Shown here: positions 50,803-60,475 of the stretch, piece by piece
How positions within the stretch are numbered: position 1 is the first letter of the stretch
How the letters are laid out: each line of letters begins with the position of its first letter
DNA from: Pseudoalteromonas sp. H71
Lineage (GTDB): Bacteria > Pseudomonadota > Gammaproteobacteria > Enterobacterales > Alteromonadaceae
Assembly (NCBI RefSeq): GCF_001468485.1
Contig: NZ_LODI01000013.1
Location: 99,852 to 163,851, forward strand
Reading direction: 5' to 3'
Length of the DNA stretch: 64,000 nt
Position numbers and translations under genes: made by a program
Notes under the pieces: generated by a model
Told to the model about the DNA's origin: nothing
The model's database searches: none
Seen by the model: the letters and a program-made list of their open reading frames with translations, nothing else

Positions 50803-53351
50803 TGAACACACGTTTTACGCTTAATAAAATTGCATTAGCAACACTTATTGCATCAGTAACAACTATAACGGCATGTTCTAATGATAATGGTACAGAGGTT
50901 AATACCAATAAAGAGCAGACAAGTGCAGAGCAAATATGGCCAAAGCTTAATATAGCTGTAAAAAAAGAGGCTGAGATTGAATCGCAAATAGCCAGCTATC
51001 TAAAATCAATGACGCTAGAGCAAAAAGTTGCGCAAATGATTCAGCCTGAAATACGTGATATTACCGTAGAAGACATGCGTAAATATGGTTTTGGCTCTTA
51101 CCTAAACGGTGGGGGGGCTTTTCCAAATGGTGATAAACATGCTACACCACAAGATTGGGTAGCGCTTGCTGAGAAAATGTATCAGGCGTCTGTTGATGAC
51201 TCTTTAGATGGCAGCAAAATTCCGACGATGTGGGGCACCGATGCAGTGCACGGTCATAATAACGTGATTGGTGCTACGTTATTTCCCCATAATATTGGCC
51301 TCGGAGCGGCGAATAACCCAGAACTTATTGAAAAAATAGCCTCAGTAACTGCGGTAGAAGTAATGGCTACCGGTATTGATTGGGTATTTGCGCCAACAGT
51401 TGCAGTTGTTCGAGATGATCGTTGGGGCAGAACCTATGAAGGGTATTCTGAAGATCCCGCTATAGTGCGTGAATACTCAGCAGCTATTGTAAATGGCTTG
51501 CAAGGTAAAGCCGATGAAGACTTTTTAAGTGATAAACGTGTCATTAGTACTGTTAAACACTTTTTAGGTGATGGCGGCACTGTTGATGGTGACGATCAAG
51601 GTAACAACATTGACAGTGAACAATCGTTATTTGACATACACGCCCAAGGTTACGTAGGTGGTTTATCGGCTGGTAGTCAGTCAGTCATGGCGTCATTTAA
51701 CAGTTGGAACGGCGTTAAAAATCACGGTAATAAATATTTACTAACCGATGTATTAAAAACACGTATGGGATTTGACGGTTTTGTAGTTGGTGATTGGAAT
51801 GGTCACGGACAAATCAAAGGCTGTAGTAACGAAAGCTGCCCACAAGCTATTAATGCCGGACTAGATATATTTATGGTGCCAACTGGCGCTTGGAAACCAC
51901 TATACGAAAATACCATTGCCCAAGTTAACTCTGGTGAGATTAGCATGGCACGTATTGACGACGCTGTAGCACGTGTACTGCGCGTTAAGCTGCGTGCGGG
52001 CTTATTTGACAAACCAAGCCCAGCTAACCGCTTATATTCAGGAAAAACAGAATTAATTGGCGCACAACAACACCGTGAAGTAGCACGACAATCAGTTCGT
52101 GAGTCACTGGTATTGCTTAAAAATAAAAATGACTTATTGCCGCTTGCGCCAAATCAACATGTACTGATCACCGGCGACGGTGCGGATAATATCGGTAAAC
52201 AGTCTGGTGGGTGGAGTATTACTTGGCAGGGGACTAACAATAAAAATGCTGATTTTCCGGGAGCTACATCAATTTATAAAGGCTTAGAAGCGCAAGTTAC
52301 GGCAGCTGGTGGTAAAGTAACTCTCAGTGATGATGGCGCGTTTGAGCAGCGCCCAGATGTAGCCATTGTTGTATTTGGTGAAGAGCCTTACGCGGAAGGC
52401 CATGGTGACAGAGATAACCTTGAATTTGAGCGCGGCAATAAAAAATCGTTAGCGTTGCTCAAATCATTAAAAGCACAAGGAATAAAAGTTGTTTCTGTGT
52501 TTATATCTGGTCGCCCAATGTGGGTAAATAGTGAACTTAATGCATCTGATGCGTTTGTAGCCGCATGGTTACCTGGTACTGAAGGTGGCGGTGTTGCTGA
52601 TGTACTACTAAAAGGAGCCGACGGCAGTATTAAACACAATTTTAAAGGCAAGCTGTCTTTTTCATGGCCTAAAACGGCAGTTCAAACAACTGTAAATAAG
52701 GGAGACGATGATTACTCGCCATTACTACCTTATGGCTTTGGTTTAACCTATGGTGATAAAAATGTACTTGCCGATAATTTAGATGAAAACTCGCAATTAG
52801 ATAATTCATCACTAACGAGTATGGATATTTTAGTGGGGGCACCGGTAGCACCCTGGCGTTTATTGCTCAAATCTGGTGATGAACTGTTAGATGTGTCGAG
52901 CAGCACCCATGAATTTGGCGCTATAAAATATCGAACAGAAGATAAGGTTGTGCAAGAAGATGCTCGCCAGTTTAACTTTAACGGAAGCGAAAAAGCGAGT
53001 GCTGAAATAGTAACGAGTTTTGCTGAAGATACCATTACTTATGTTGAAGCAAATGGTGTTATTAGTTTTGATATAAAGCTTAATCAACCGCTTGGCAATG
53101 AACTTTCACTTGCGATGTGTTCGGGTGAATGTGGTGAGAGTATTAACTTCTCTAACGTGGTAGATACTAGTTTACTAAGCAAATGGCAGTCAGTATCGAT
53201 TGACCTTAAATGCTTTGCTGATAAAGGCGTAAACTTTGCAAGCTTAACAAGTCCATTTAGTTTGCACAGTTCCGGTGAAGCGTCAGTATCGGTATCAGAT
53301 ATTCAATTTGTACCAAACAAAGCAGATGAAGCAACGCTTAAATGTGAATAA
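50802..53351 (+). CDS. GH3 exo-beta-glucan glucohydrolase, lipoprotein
   Basis: Secreted enzyme of 849 residues with a lipoprotein-type signal (KIALATLIASVTTITAC). The (beta/alpha)8 domain is followed by an alpha/beta sandwich and a C-terminal beta domain (from about residue 690), the layout of Pseudoalteromonas ExoP and the barley beta-glucan exohydrolase group. Nucleophile Asp lies in FDGFVVGDWNGHGQ, with KHFLGDGGT and DRWGRTYEGYSEDP as substrate-pocket loops. It removes glucose from the ends of beta-1,3 or beta-1,4 glucans. Co-transcribed with the FucP-type carrier and probably under LacI-type control. Confidence 0.93.
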   Translation: MNTRFTLNKIALATLIASVTTITACSNDNGTEVNTNKEQTSAEQIWPKLNIAVKKEAEIESQIASYLKSMTLEQKVAQMIQPEIRDITVEDMRKYGFGSYLNGGGAFPNGDKHATPQDWVALAEKMYQASVDDSLDGSKIPTMWGTDAVHGHNNVIGATLFPHNIGLGAANNPELIEKIASVTAVEVMATGIDWVFAPTVAVVRDDRWGRTYEGYSEDPAIVREYSAAIVNGLQGKADEDFLSDKRVISTVKHFLGDGGTVDGDDQGNNIDSEQSLFDIHAQGYVGGLSAGSQSVMASFNSWNGVKNHGNKYLLTDVLKTRMGFDGFVVGDWNGHGQIKGCSNESCPQAINAGLDIFMVPTGAWKPLYENTIAQVNSGEISMARIDDAVARVLRVKLRAGLFDKPSPANRLYSGKTELIGAQQHREVARQSVRESLVLLKNKNDLLPLAPNQHVLITGDGADNIGKQSGGWSITWQGTNNKNADFPGATSIYKGLEAQVTAAGGKVTLSDDGAFEQRPDVAIVVFGEEPYAEGHGDRDNLEFERGNKKSLALLKSLKAQGIKVVSVFISGRPMWVNSELNASDAFVAAWLPGTEGGGVADVLLKGADGSIKHNFKGKLSFSWPKTAVQTTVNKGDDDYSPLLPYGFGLTYGDKNVLADNLDENSQLDNSSLTSMDILVGAPVAPWRLLLKSGDELLDVSSSTHEFGAIKYRTEDKVVQEDARQFNFNGSEKASAEIVTSFAEDTITYVEANGVISFDIKLNQPLGNELSLAMCSGECGESINFSNVVDTSLLSKWQSVSIDLKCFADKGVNFASLTSPFSLHSSGEASVSVSDIQFVPNKADEATLKCE

Positions 53352-53392
53352 GAGTGTGCCAAATTAATTAGAAATAAATTGTTGTGTGTAGT

Positions 53393-53415
53393 AAAGCCCT
53401 TCATCGAAGGGCTTT
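53393..53415. terminator. Terminator between GH3 and the GGDEF gene
   Basis: AAAGCCCTTC-ATC-GAAGGGCTTT, a perfect 10-bp stem with a following T-run. Confidence 0.9.
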
Positions 53416-53457
53416 TTTATGATTCAAATACACCAATAAATATACTTTTATTGGTAA

Positions 53458-54621
53458 TTAACCTTGTAAAAGTAGGCTTTTTTCATCGTAGGTAACTACT
53501 TTGTCGCGGCCTGTTTCTTTAGCTAGGTACAGTCTTTTATCGGCGGTGGCTAATAATTCTTTTATAGTCAGCTCATCGTTTATGGCGCTACTTACGCCTG
53601 CACTCACCGATAAATTTATATCGTGTCCCTCGTAATAAAATGGATAACAGCTTATGCTTTCGCGTAGTTCTTCAGCATTATTTCTGGCATCACTTAATGA
53701 GCAGTCTGGTAACAGTATGGCAAACTCTTCGCCACCGATTCGGGCTGATATTTCTTCATTCAAAAATTGTGATTTCACATGCTGCGCTATCCACTTTATG
53801 GCCTGATCGCCAGCTTCGTGCCCATAGGTGTCGTTAACGCGTTTGAAAAAATCAATATCGAGCAAAATAAGTGACACGCTTTTGTTTTGGTAAAGTGGCA
53901 AACTTAACGCGTTTTTTCCTTTTGTAAAAAAACCACGGCGGTTAAATAGCTGACTTAACACGTCGGTATTAGCAATGCTGGCAAGCGTATGTTCTGTATT
54001 AGATGCTAATAAATAAGGGAGTAACAATGCACTGCAAGTGGCCAAAATTAAATGACTACTTAAAATGAGCTCTAAAGGTTCTAAGTAGGTTGTAGCGCTT
54101 ACGCTCAAAATAGGTAAGGAAAGCAGTGCTGTTTGAACAAACATAAGTAAACTATGGATTAAAAAGCAGGTAATTAAGGCTTTTTTTTGCAAGGTTGCAA
54201 CAAAGTCCATAGTACTAATGGTGTAAGCAGAAAATAAATATAAGCCGGCAATAATAAAGCTAGTTAACATTTGAGCTGCAGAGTATGGGTAAACCGACAA
54301 TAAAACCACCGCAGTAAATAACAGAAGGTAGTAAATTGGGCGTAAGTTTAATGATTTGCTGTATTTGTATTTATGCAGTCCAAGAATAATTAAAAATGGG
54401 CTGAGTATTATAAAAATATTCGCTAAATAGCCAGTAATAAAGGGAAAGTTAATTACTAGTTTCAAACAAGCCAATAATTCAGCAAATGAAAATGCGATGC
54501 ACGCAAAACCAAAAATTAAAAAAGAAGATTGTTTTTTATAACTGTGGACTGATAAAAAAAATAACCCTATTAGTAAGTTAAGTACAAAAGAGAGACCAAT
54601 AACGGTGGGCAGGTGTAGCAT
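53458..54621 (-). CDS. Membrane diguanylate cyclase (GGDEF)
   Basis: Protein of 387 residues with about seven N-terminal membrane segments (residues 1-210) and a C-terminal GGDEF domain. The active-site motif is ISARIGGEEFAILLPD, intact as GGEEF; substrate and metal positions in LLDIDFFKRVNDTYGHEAGD are conserved. It should make cyclic di-GMP, and the signal sensed by the membrane part is unknown. No EAL domain. An RxxD inhibitory site four residues before the motif was not seen. It is monocistronic and converges on the GH3 gene. Confidence 0.92.
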   Translation of the reverse strand: MLHLPTVIGLSFVLNLLIGLFFLSVHSYKKQSSFLIFGFACIAFSFAELLACLKLVINFPFITGYLANIFIILSPFLIILGLHKYKYSKSLNLRPIYYLLLFTAVVLLSVYPYSAAQMLTSFIIAGLYLFSAYTISTMDFVATLQKKALITCFLIHSLLMFVQTALLSLPILSVSATTYLEPLELILSSHLILATCSALLLPYLLASNTEHTLASIANTDVLSQLFNRRGFFTKGKNALSLPLYQNKSVSLILLDIDFFKRVNDTYGHEAGDQAIKWIAQHVKSQFLNEEISARIGGEEFAILLPDCSLSDARNNAEELRESISCYPFYYEGHDINLSVSAGVSSAINDELTIKELLATADKRLYLAKETGRDKVVTYDEKSLLLQG

Positions 54622-54764
54622 TGTTTTTCTCTTTTTAATTGGGTAAGTTTACTAAAGTAGGCTTAAGTATTAGGTATTAAGTTTAAAAGGTCAACATGGG
54701 TAAATAGTAGTAGTTACCCATGTTGTTATTGGACTGAGTATACGTTGAGGATAATTAACACCAG

Positions 54765-55655
54765 CTAAACCAAATTATCTAAGGCCGATTTAACGGTTTC
54801 ATAATGAAAACGATAGTTATGCTTTTGCGCTTTAGTGGGTAGGACAAATTGCCCCGTAGTAAGTAAATCAGACATTTCGCCCATTAATACCTTTAAAACA
54901 AATGCAGGCATGGGCATAAAAGCGGGGCGAGATAACGCATTACCCAAGCGTTTACTAAATTCTGCATTGCTAACTGGGTTTGGTGCAACGGCATTAATTG
55001 GGCCCGAAATTTCAGGGTGTTTCATTATGTATAAAATAAGTTGTGTCATGTCGTCTATATGAATCCACGACATGCCTTGCTCGCCATCACCTATTGGTCC
55101 ACCTAAGCACAATTTAAATGCAGGGAGCATTTTACTCAACGCACCGCCTTTTTTAGCTAACACAATGCCGGTTCGTAATAGGCACACTCGTGTTTTTTCA
55201 GACTGTGCTTTTAATGCTACGTTTTCCCAATCTTTACACAGTTGATGGCTAAATTCGTCGTGGGGATCAGTAAAGGTTTCATCAATACGCTTATTGCTTT
55301 GTCTGCCGTAATAGCCAATAGCGCTGCCTGATATGAACGTATGAGGTGGAGTGGTACTTGTTGCAATAGCATGGCTAATTTGCTGCGTTATATTAATGCG
55401 GCTATCGCGTATGATTTGTTTTTGTTTATCGCTCCAACGTTTATTAACTATGGGCTCACCTGCTAAATTAATAACAACATCTACGGTATTAAAATCAACA
55501 TCGCTTATGTTAGTGACAGCCTTAACTTTATGACCCAATAAAACATATGCTTTTGTGGTATTGCGGCTTAGTACAGTAACCGTGTTGTGGTGCTCTAAAA
55601 AAGGGCATAAATGCTGGCCAATTAGCCCAGTGGCACCTGTAACAAAAATATGCAT
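54765..55655 (-). CDS. TIGR01777-family epimerase (SDR39U1-like)
   Basis: Protein of 296 residues of the extended SDR type. The cofactor-binding motif is HIFVTGATGLIGQHLCPFLE at the start; other family blocks are VINLAGEPIVNKRWSDKQK, SAIGYYGRQSNKRIDE and GMSWIHIDDMTQLILY, as in YfcH of E. coli. Function is not established; it may be a nucleotide-sugar epimerase or division-linked protein. The catalytic Tyr-x3-Lys motif is replaced (YYGRQ), usual in this group. It stands alone. Confidence 0.9.
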   Translation of the reverse strand: MHIFVTGATGLIGQHLCPFLEHHNTVTVLSRNTTKAYVLLGHKVKAVTNISDVDFNTVDVVINLAGEPIVNKRWSDKQKQIIRDSRINITQQISHAIATSTTPPHTFISGSAIGYYGRQSNKRIDETFTDPHDEFSHQLCKDWENVALKAQSEKTRVCLLRTGIVLAKKGGALSKMLPAFKLCLGGPIGDGEQGMSWIHIDDMTQLILYIMKHPEISGPINAVAPNPVSNAEFSKRLGNALSRPAFMPMPAFVLKVLMGEMSDLLTTGQFVLPTKAQKHNYRFHYETVKSALDNLV

Positions 55656-55824
55656 GTTGAATCCTTAAATTATAATTGTAGCAAGTGTTTTAAATTATGC
55701 TCACTAGCACTTAGCTTTCGAACTTTATACGAACGACTAAGGGTTATGATCACTTCGTAATTATTTCATTTCATTAGGTTTTGCCTTACACTGTGTGAAT
55801 ATAAATAATAAAAGGATTAATAAA

Positions 55825-56859
55825 TTGGCTGGTTTGACAGGTGTAAATAAAAGCTTAATTGTTTTTGCTGCTTTAGTGGTGGTATTAGCAGGAATAAAAG
55901 CTGCAAGCGTAATTATTATTCCGTTTATATTAGCTGCATTCATTGCCATTATATGTAATCCACTGATTAAATTTTTTGCACGTTACAAAATCCCAAAAGG
56001 CATAGCAGTGATGCTTGTAGTACTCATTATTGTTGGTCTGGGAGTCAGTTTAGGTGGCTTAGTTGGTCAATCAATTAACGATTTTTCTCAGCAGCTACCT
56101 GAATATAAAGCGCAACTTAAAGAAGAGTTTATCTGGCTGGTCGACCTAGCCTCGCAATACAATATTTTAATTAATAAAGAACAACTTATTTCGATGTTCG
56201 ATCCAGGTAAAATGGTTGATGTTGCAACGAACATGCTGACAGGACTTGGTGGAGTAATGGCAAACATGTTTTTGATAATCTTAACGGTTATTTTTATGCT
56301 GTTTGAAGGCCCACTTCTTAGTAACAAAATACATATGGCTCTTGAAGATCCCGACAGTAAAATGAAGCAAATTGACCGCTTTTTAGAATCTATCAATTCT
56401 TACTTGGCTATAAAAACACTCGTTAGTTTAGCTACCGGTATTATTGTATCTATTTATTTGTGGGTGCTTAATGTTGACTACTTTATATTGTGGGGCGTTT
56501 TAGCATTTATGTTTAATTACATTCCGAATATTGGGTCAATTATTGCTGCTGTGCCTGCAGTTTTACTTGCTTTAATAACTCAAGGACCTCTAATTGCAGG
56601 TATGGTAGCGGCGGGCTATTTAACAATAAACACGGTGATGGGTAACATTGTAGAGCCCAAATTTTTAGGTAAAGGACTTGGCCTATCAACCCTTGTTGTA
56701 TTTTTATCTTTAATATTTTGGGGGTGGCTACTTGGTACTGTGGGTATGCTTTTGTCTGTCCCATTAACCATGATTGTTAAAATAGGTCTTGAAACCAGCA
56801 TAGAGGGCAAGTGGGTCGCCACATTATTGGGCAGTGGTGAAGATAACGCGATACGTTAA
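55825..56859 (+). CDS. AI-2E family transporter
   Basis: Inner-membrane protein of about 344 residues with around eight hydrophobic segments. The AI-2E family pattern is seen in GIAVMLVVLIIVGLGVSLGG, FLESINSYLAIKTLVSLATG and VEPKFLGKGLGLSTLVVFLS. Members were once linked to autoinducer-2 export; more recent work suggests Na+/H+ exchange or other roles. The TTG at 55825, with AAAGGA about 8 bases before it, is the likely start; a GTG at 55795 would add 10 residues. It stands alone. Confidence 0.87.
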   Translation: MAGLTGVNKSLIVFAALVVVLAGIKAASVIIIPFILAAFIAIICNPLIKFFARYKIPKGIAVMLVVLIIVGLGVSLGGLVGQSINDFSQQLPEYKAQLKEEFIWLVDLASQYNILINKEQLISMFDPGKMVDVATNMLTGLGGVMANMFLIILTVIFMLFEGPLLSNKIHMALEDPDSKMKQIDRFLESINSYLAIKTLVSLATGIIVSIYLWVLNVDYFILWGVLAFMFNYIPNIGSIIAAVPAVLLALITQGPLIAGMVAAGYLTINTVMGNIVEPKFLGKGLGLSTLVVFLSLIFWGWLLGTVGMLLSVPLTMIVKIGLETSIEGKWVATLLGSGEDNAIR

Positions 56860-56897
56860 CTTCTGTCATTTATTACCACTATGCCCCATTTAAAATT

Positions 56898-57968
56898 CTA
56901 TATAGCACTTAATGCGTCATCAACAGCGTTAAGTGCTCCCTCTAAATAACCGGCTTCTTTGTTTGCAAATTCACTTCCGACTAAATGAATATTTAACTCA
57001 TTTAGCTCAGGTGTTAATTCACTACAATTAAACTCTGGGTGTTGCGAAGGTTGTGTTTTATCGTCGTTATTGGCAACAAATTCATCCTCAGCCCAATCTT
57101 TTATAAAACATTGTGTAGGGCTTTTAGCCGCCTCGCCGTAAAAATAGGTTAGTTGGCTAATACAGGCTTCTACTAATTGTGTTTTGGTAACTTTACTGCG
57201 AGTTGAATAAGGTATGCCGATAAAGCCAAATAAAGCAGCATGCTTGTTGTTATCTGCACTCGCGTCATGGATTTCAACCATAGGTCCTACTCGGCTAAAA
57301 CATTGCCCAGATAGATTGCGTTCTCGCCAAAAAGCGTGATCAAAAGTGGCCACAAATTTAGCCTGTCCCGCCATCCAAGTAGGCGTTGTATTCAAACGAT
57401 TAATGAGCCTTTGACTTGCCCAGAGCTCGGGCGTTAAATGTTGAGTGATCATGCGTGGAGGCAGGGCAGTGATCACAGTTTTTGCGTTGTAGTGCACTGT
57501 TTGGCCATTATTATTTATTTTTAAATGCCAGCCTTTATGTGTTTTTGTGAGTTCAGTGACTGAGTGATTTAACAACACCGATTTTGCGGGTAATTGTTTG
57601 TAAAGTTTATTTATCAGCGTGGTCATGCCGTGTTTCAGCCTAAACAGTTGCATATCGCCAGCGCCTGGAATTTGTTGAGCAGTTTGATTTGGTGCTTGGT
57701 ATAGCACGTCGCCTTGGTTGTACTGTTCATACAGTGTTAAATTGAGTGATTTAGCTAATGACTGAATTTTAGGTTGGTGAGGGAAAATCCAGGTAGGGCC
57801 AAGGTCAAAGCCCGTATTGCTAGCGCTCAATGAGCCTTCGCAATAAATCCGGCCACCCAACTGGGCTTTGGCTTCAACTAATAAAAACGCAATATTACGT
57901 TGATGCAATTTAGTGGCGGCGTAAAGCCCTGCAAGCCCGCCTCCAATAATTAGTATAGGTTTAGTCAT
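56898..57968 (-). CDS. Flavin-containing amine-oxidase-like protein
   Basis: FAD-dependent oxidoreductase of 356 residues. The dinucleotide-binding motif is PILIIGGGLAGLYAATKLHQ, followed by LLVEAKAQLGGRIY (the GGRI amine-oxidase motif). The C-terminal FAD segment reads IHLVGSEFANKEAGYLEGAL, where family members have a G-E-A-x-x-G-Y-x-E-G-A block. The substrate is unknown; monoamines or polyamines are possible. It is shorter than most monoamine oxidases (about 450), with a reduced substrate domain. No signal peptide. Confidence 0.85.
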   Translation of the reverse strand: MTKPILIIGGGLAGLYAATKLHQRNIAFLLVEAKAQLGGRIYCEGSLSASNTGFDLGPTWIFPHQPKIQSLAKSLNLTLYEQYNQGDVLYQAPNQTAQQIPGAGDMQLFRLKHGMTTLINKLYKQLPAKSVLLNHSVTELTKTHKGWHLKINNNGQTVHYNAKTVITALPPRMITQHLTPELWASQRLINRLNTTPTWMAGQAKFVATFDHAFWRERNLSGQCFSRVGPMVEIHDASADNNKHAALFGFIGIPYSTRSKVTKTQLVEACISQLTYFYGEAAKSPTQCFIKDWAEDEFVANNDDKTQPSQHPEFNCSELTPELNELNIHLVGSEFANKEAGYLEGALNAVDDALSAI

Positions 57969-58070
57969 AAGCTACTCATTAATTGGATCAATCTACTGAT
58001 AGGTAGTTTGTTTTGTAGCTTAAATAATGTCAAGCGTGTAATTATAACTTCATTGTTAATTAAATTTGCG

Positions 58071-58481
58071 TTAAAGAGGTTGCTTTAATGATTCAGTAAA
58101 TTGGTTAACTAACTGAATTTCACAGTGTTTGTAGCTTATAGCGGCTGCTTTTGCGTTAGGAAGTTGTAATATGTATCGCCATTGGCAGGCGCTTTCAATG
58201 TACTTTTCGTTGTTTTTTATACTACGCATAAATAGTTGAAGTACCTGCGTATTGCCTGTGGCTTCTTCAGATTGTACTAGTTCATATTTACGCTTTTGTA
58301 CCCATGTTCCTTGTTCTTGTTTGGCTTTATCTAATTGGGTATCAAGACATTGGATGTAGCGCTTCGACTCATTCATCGTTGGCTTGTCGGGTAATTGGCA
58401 AGCATCGTTAGCATTCACATTGACGCTTATTAAAAGTATCAAAAGAGCAAATAAAGTTGTATGGGTACTATTTTTTGTCAT
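58071..58481 (-). CDS. LprI-like (DUF1311-related) exported protein
   Basis: Protein of 136 residues with a signal peptide (LFALLILLISVNVNA). The mature part has four Cys in a spacing like the LprI/DUF1311 lysozyme-inhibitor domain: DACQLPD, YIQCLDTQLD, ESACQWRYIL and SYKHCEIQLVNQFTESL. That family includes inhibitors of lysozyme in some bacteria; the match here is by pattern only. It overlaps the end of the upstream histidine kinase by 14 bases and is the last gene of a four-gene operon with a two-component system, which suggests a response to envelope stress or host enzymes. Confidence 0.6.
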   Translation of the reverse strand: MTKNSTHTTLFALLILLISVNVNANDACQLPDKPTMNESKRYIQCLDTQLDKAKQEQGTWVQKRKYELVQSEEATGNTQVLQLFMRSIKNNEKYIESACQWRYILQLPNAKAAAISYKHCEIQLVNQFTESLKQPL

Positions 58482-59805
58482 TGTAATTAAACTCTAATAT
58501 AAATTGTGCTCCGCCTAATTTATCAGCTTCGGTTATGGTCAAAGTACCATGATACGAAGTGACTAAATCTGACACGATGGCCATTCCAACGCCATGTCCA
58601 TTTTGATAAGTATCCAGGCGTGTGCCGCGTTTAAGTAATGATTCACGCTTATCCTCTGGAACACCTGGGCCATCATCGCTTATACCTATACATAACGTTT
58701 TAATTTGCACTACTTGGACGGTCACTTGTGAACGACAGGCTTTACAAGCATTGTCGATTAAATTGCCTAACAGCTCCATTAAATCAGTTTGGTCACCTAA
58801 AAAGTAGTCTTTATCAGAGACTATACAATCAAAAATAATGTCTTTGTCGCGATACACTTTAGCCATTGCACTGAGTATTGAGTCAATAACAGGTTTTATG
58901 GGTGTTTGTTTCTTCCATGTGTCTGACGCGCCAGTGGCGGCTCGTTTTAATTGATGTTCGATCATCACATTTATACGGTCTAACTGTTCTTGGGCGTCTG
59001 CATCATTTGCAAGCGGGCTTGATTTAAGCACGGCAAGCGGCGTTTTAAGAGCATGTGCTAAATCGCTGAGCGATGCTCTGTAGCGTTCTTTTTGCCGTTG
59101 CTGGGATTCAAGTAACAGGTTTAAATCGGCTTTTATAGTTTGTAATTCTATTGGGTAAAGCCCTTTGATTTCTTGAATATCGCCAGACTCAATGGCTTTT
59201 ATTTCTTTATCTAAGCGCTGAAGTGGGCGTGCACTCCAAATAAAACCAACTGCCATTAAAGCTGTAATGGCTATCCCCATTACAAACATCCACTCAACTA
59301 AGGTTTGTTTAAAACCGTCCATTAAACGAAGTAGAGCGTCGTTGCGTTTTACTAAAATAAAGCGAGCTTGTTCAGATTGATCAATATTATTTAAAATAAC
59401 TGTTAAGCTTAGCTGCCAATAAACAGTATTTTTATATTCAACACGCCTAAAATCGGCGGCACCTGCTTTTGTTTCTATTTGTTGGGGGACAAAGTCTACA
59501 TTAACCGCTGACTCTGAATGCCAAATTGACTCATCATCTCGGTAAATCATCGCGTAAGTATCAGAGTTTAATCTGTTAAGCTCGGGCGCTAATATGGTGC
59601 TTGGCATAATTATGCCATGCTCAGTGAAGTCTACTTCAGAAATGAGAGAGTAAAGTTGTGCTTCTAGCGTTTTTTCTGTGGCTTCGACGAGGGATGCGTA
59701 ATACGCTTTACCAATTGAGTAAAATAAAATTGGTAGTGCCACCAATAAAACAAAGACAAGGATAAATCCTTGCCTTATTTTTAGTGATACTTGCGGTCCT
59801 ACCAC
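58468..59805 (-). CDS. Sensor histidine kinase
   Basis: Inner-membrane kinase of 445 residues with two membrane segments bracketing a periplasmic sensor domain of about 135 residues. A HAMP-like linker precedes the H box LSDLAHALKTPLAVLKS; catalytic domain boxes are LGNLIDNACKA (N), ISDDGPGVPEDKR (G1) and NGHGVGMAIVSDLV (G2). It resembles the PhoQ/QseC branch. It starts with GTG, 7 bases before the end of the response regulator, and ends 14 bases into the LprI-like gene. The sensed signal is unknown, although PhoQ relatives respond to Mg2+ or cationic peptides. Confidence 0.9.
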   Translation of the reverse strand: MVGPQVSLKIRQGFILVFVLLVALPILFYSIGKAYYASLVEATEKTLEAQLYSLISEVDFTEHGIIMPSTILAPELNRLNSDTYAMIYRDDESIWHSESAVNVDFVPQQIETKAGAADFRRVEYKNTVYWQLSLTVILNNIDQSEQARFILVKRNDALLRLMDGFKQTLVEWMFVMGIAITALMAVGFIWSARPLQRLDKEIKAIESGDIQEIKGLYPIELQTIKADLNLLLESQQRQKERYRASLSDLAHALKTPLAVLKSSPLANDADAQEQLDRINVMIEHQLKRAATGASDTWKKQTPIKPVIDSILSAMAKVYRDKDIIFDCIVSDKDYFLGDQTDLMELLGNLIDNACKACRSQVTVQVVQIKTLCIGISDDGPGVPEDKRESLLKRGTRLDTYQNGHGVGMAIVSDLVTSYHGTLTITEADKLGGAQFILEFNYNDKK

Positions 59806-60473
59806 TGGCTTTTAAGCCTGTAACCACGGCCACGCAACGTTTCAACTGGGTTTAATACACCCTCTGGATCTAACTTTTTACGCAGACGTAATACAAATAC
59901 TTCAATTACGTTTGAGTCAAGATCGAAATCTTGATCGTAAATATGCTCGGTAAGTTCAGACTTAGAAATCACTTTTTGTGGGTTAACCATAAGGTATTCA
60001 AGTACTTTGTACTCGTATGCCGTTAAGCTTAGCTCTATGTCGTCTACCCATACTTGTTGCGAACGCGTATGAATTTTTATAGGGCCTGCTGTCATTTCTG
60101 GATTGGCTTTACCGGCACTGCGGCGAATAAGTGCATTACAACGCGCAATTAATTCTTCAACATGAAAAGGTTTTGTCAGATAGTCGTCTGCACCGGCGTC
60201 TAGCCCTTCAACTTTATCTTGCCAACGGTCGCGTGCTGTTAAAATTAAAATTGGAATTGTTACACCTTGCGCACGGGCTTTATTAATTAACTCGATACCG
60301 TCTATTTTGGGTAAGCCTAAATCAACAACAGCCATATCTAAAGGGTATTCAGTGATGTGGAATAAACCCGCTTCACCATCGTGGCATAAGTCTACGCTGT
60401 AACGCTCTTTTTCTAGTGCATTACGTAAGTTGTCTGCTAAATGTAGATCGTCTTCAATAACTAAGATTCGCAT
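59799..60473 (-). CDS. OmpR-family response regulator
   Basis: Protein of 224 residues. Receiver domain: MRILVIEDDLHLADNL with phospho-Asp 51 in AVVDLGLPKIDG and conserved Lys in DDYLTKPFHVEEL. The DNA-binding winged helix follows (YEYKVLEYLMVNPQKVISKS, then VEVFVLRLRKKLD-like VIEVFVLRLRKKLDPEG and RGRGYRLKSQW). It is the cognate regulator of the kinase gene that follows, with 7 bases overlap. Preceded by a small PepSY-domain gene at only 2 bases, whose 3' end provides its ribosome site (AAAGGA). Confidence 0.92.
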   Translation of the reverse strand: MRILVIEDDLHLADNLRNALEKERYSVDLCHDGEAGLFHITEYPLDMAVVDLGLPKIDGIELINKARAQGVTIPILILTARDRWQDKVEGLDAGADDYLTKPFHVEELIARCNALIRRSAGKANPEMTAGPIKIHTRSQQVWVDDIELSLTAYEYKVLEYLMVNPQKVISKSELTEHIYDQDFDLDSNVIEVFVLRLRKKLDPEGVLNPVETLRGRGYRLKSQW

Positions 60474-60475
60474 TT

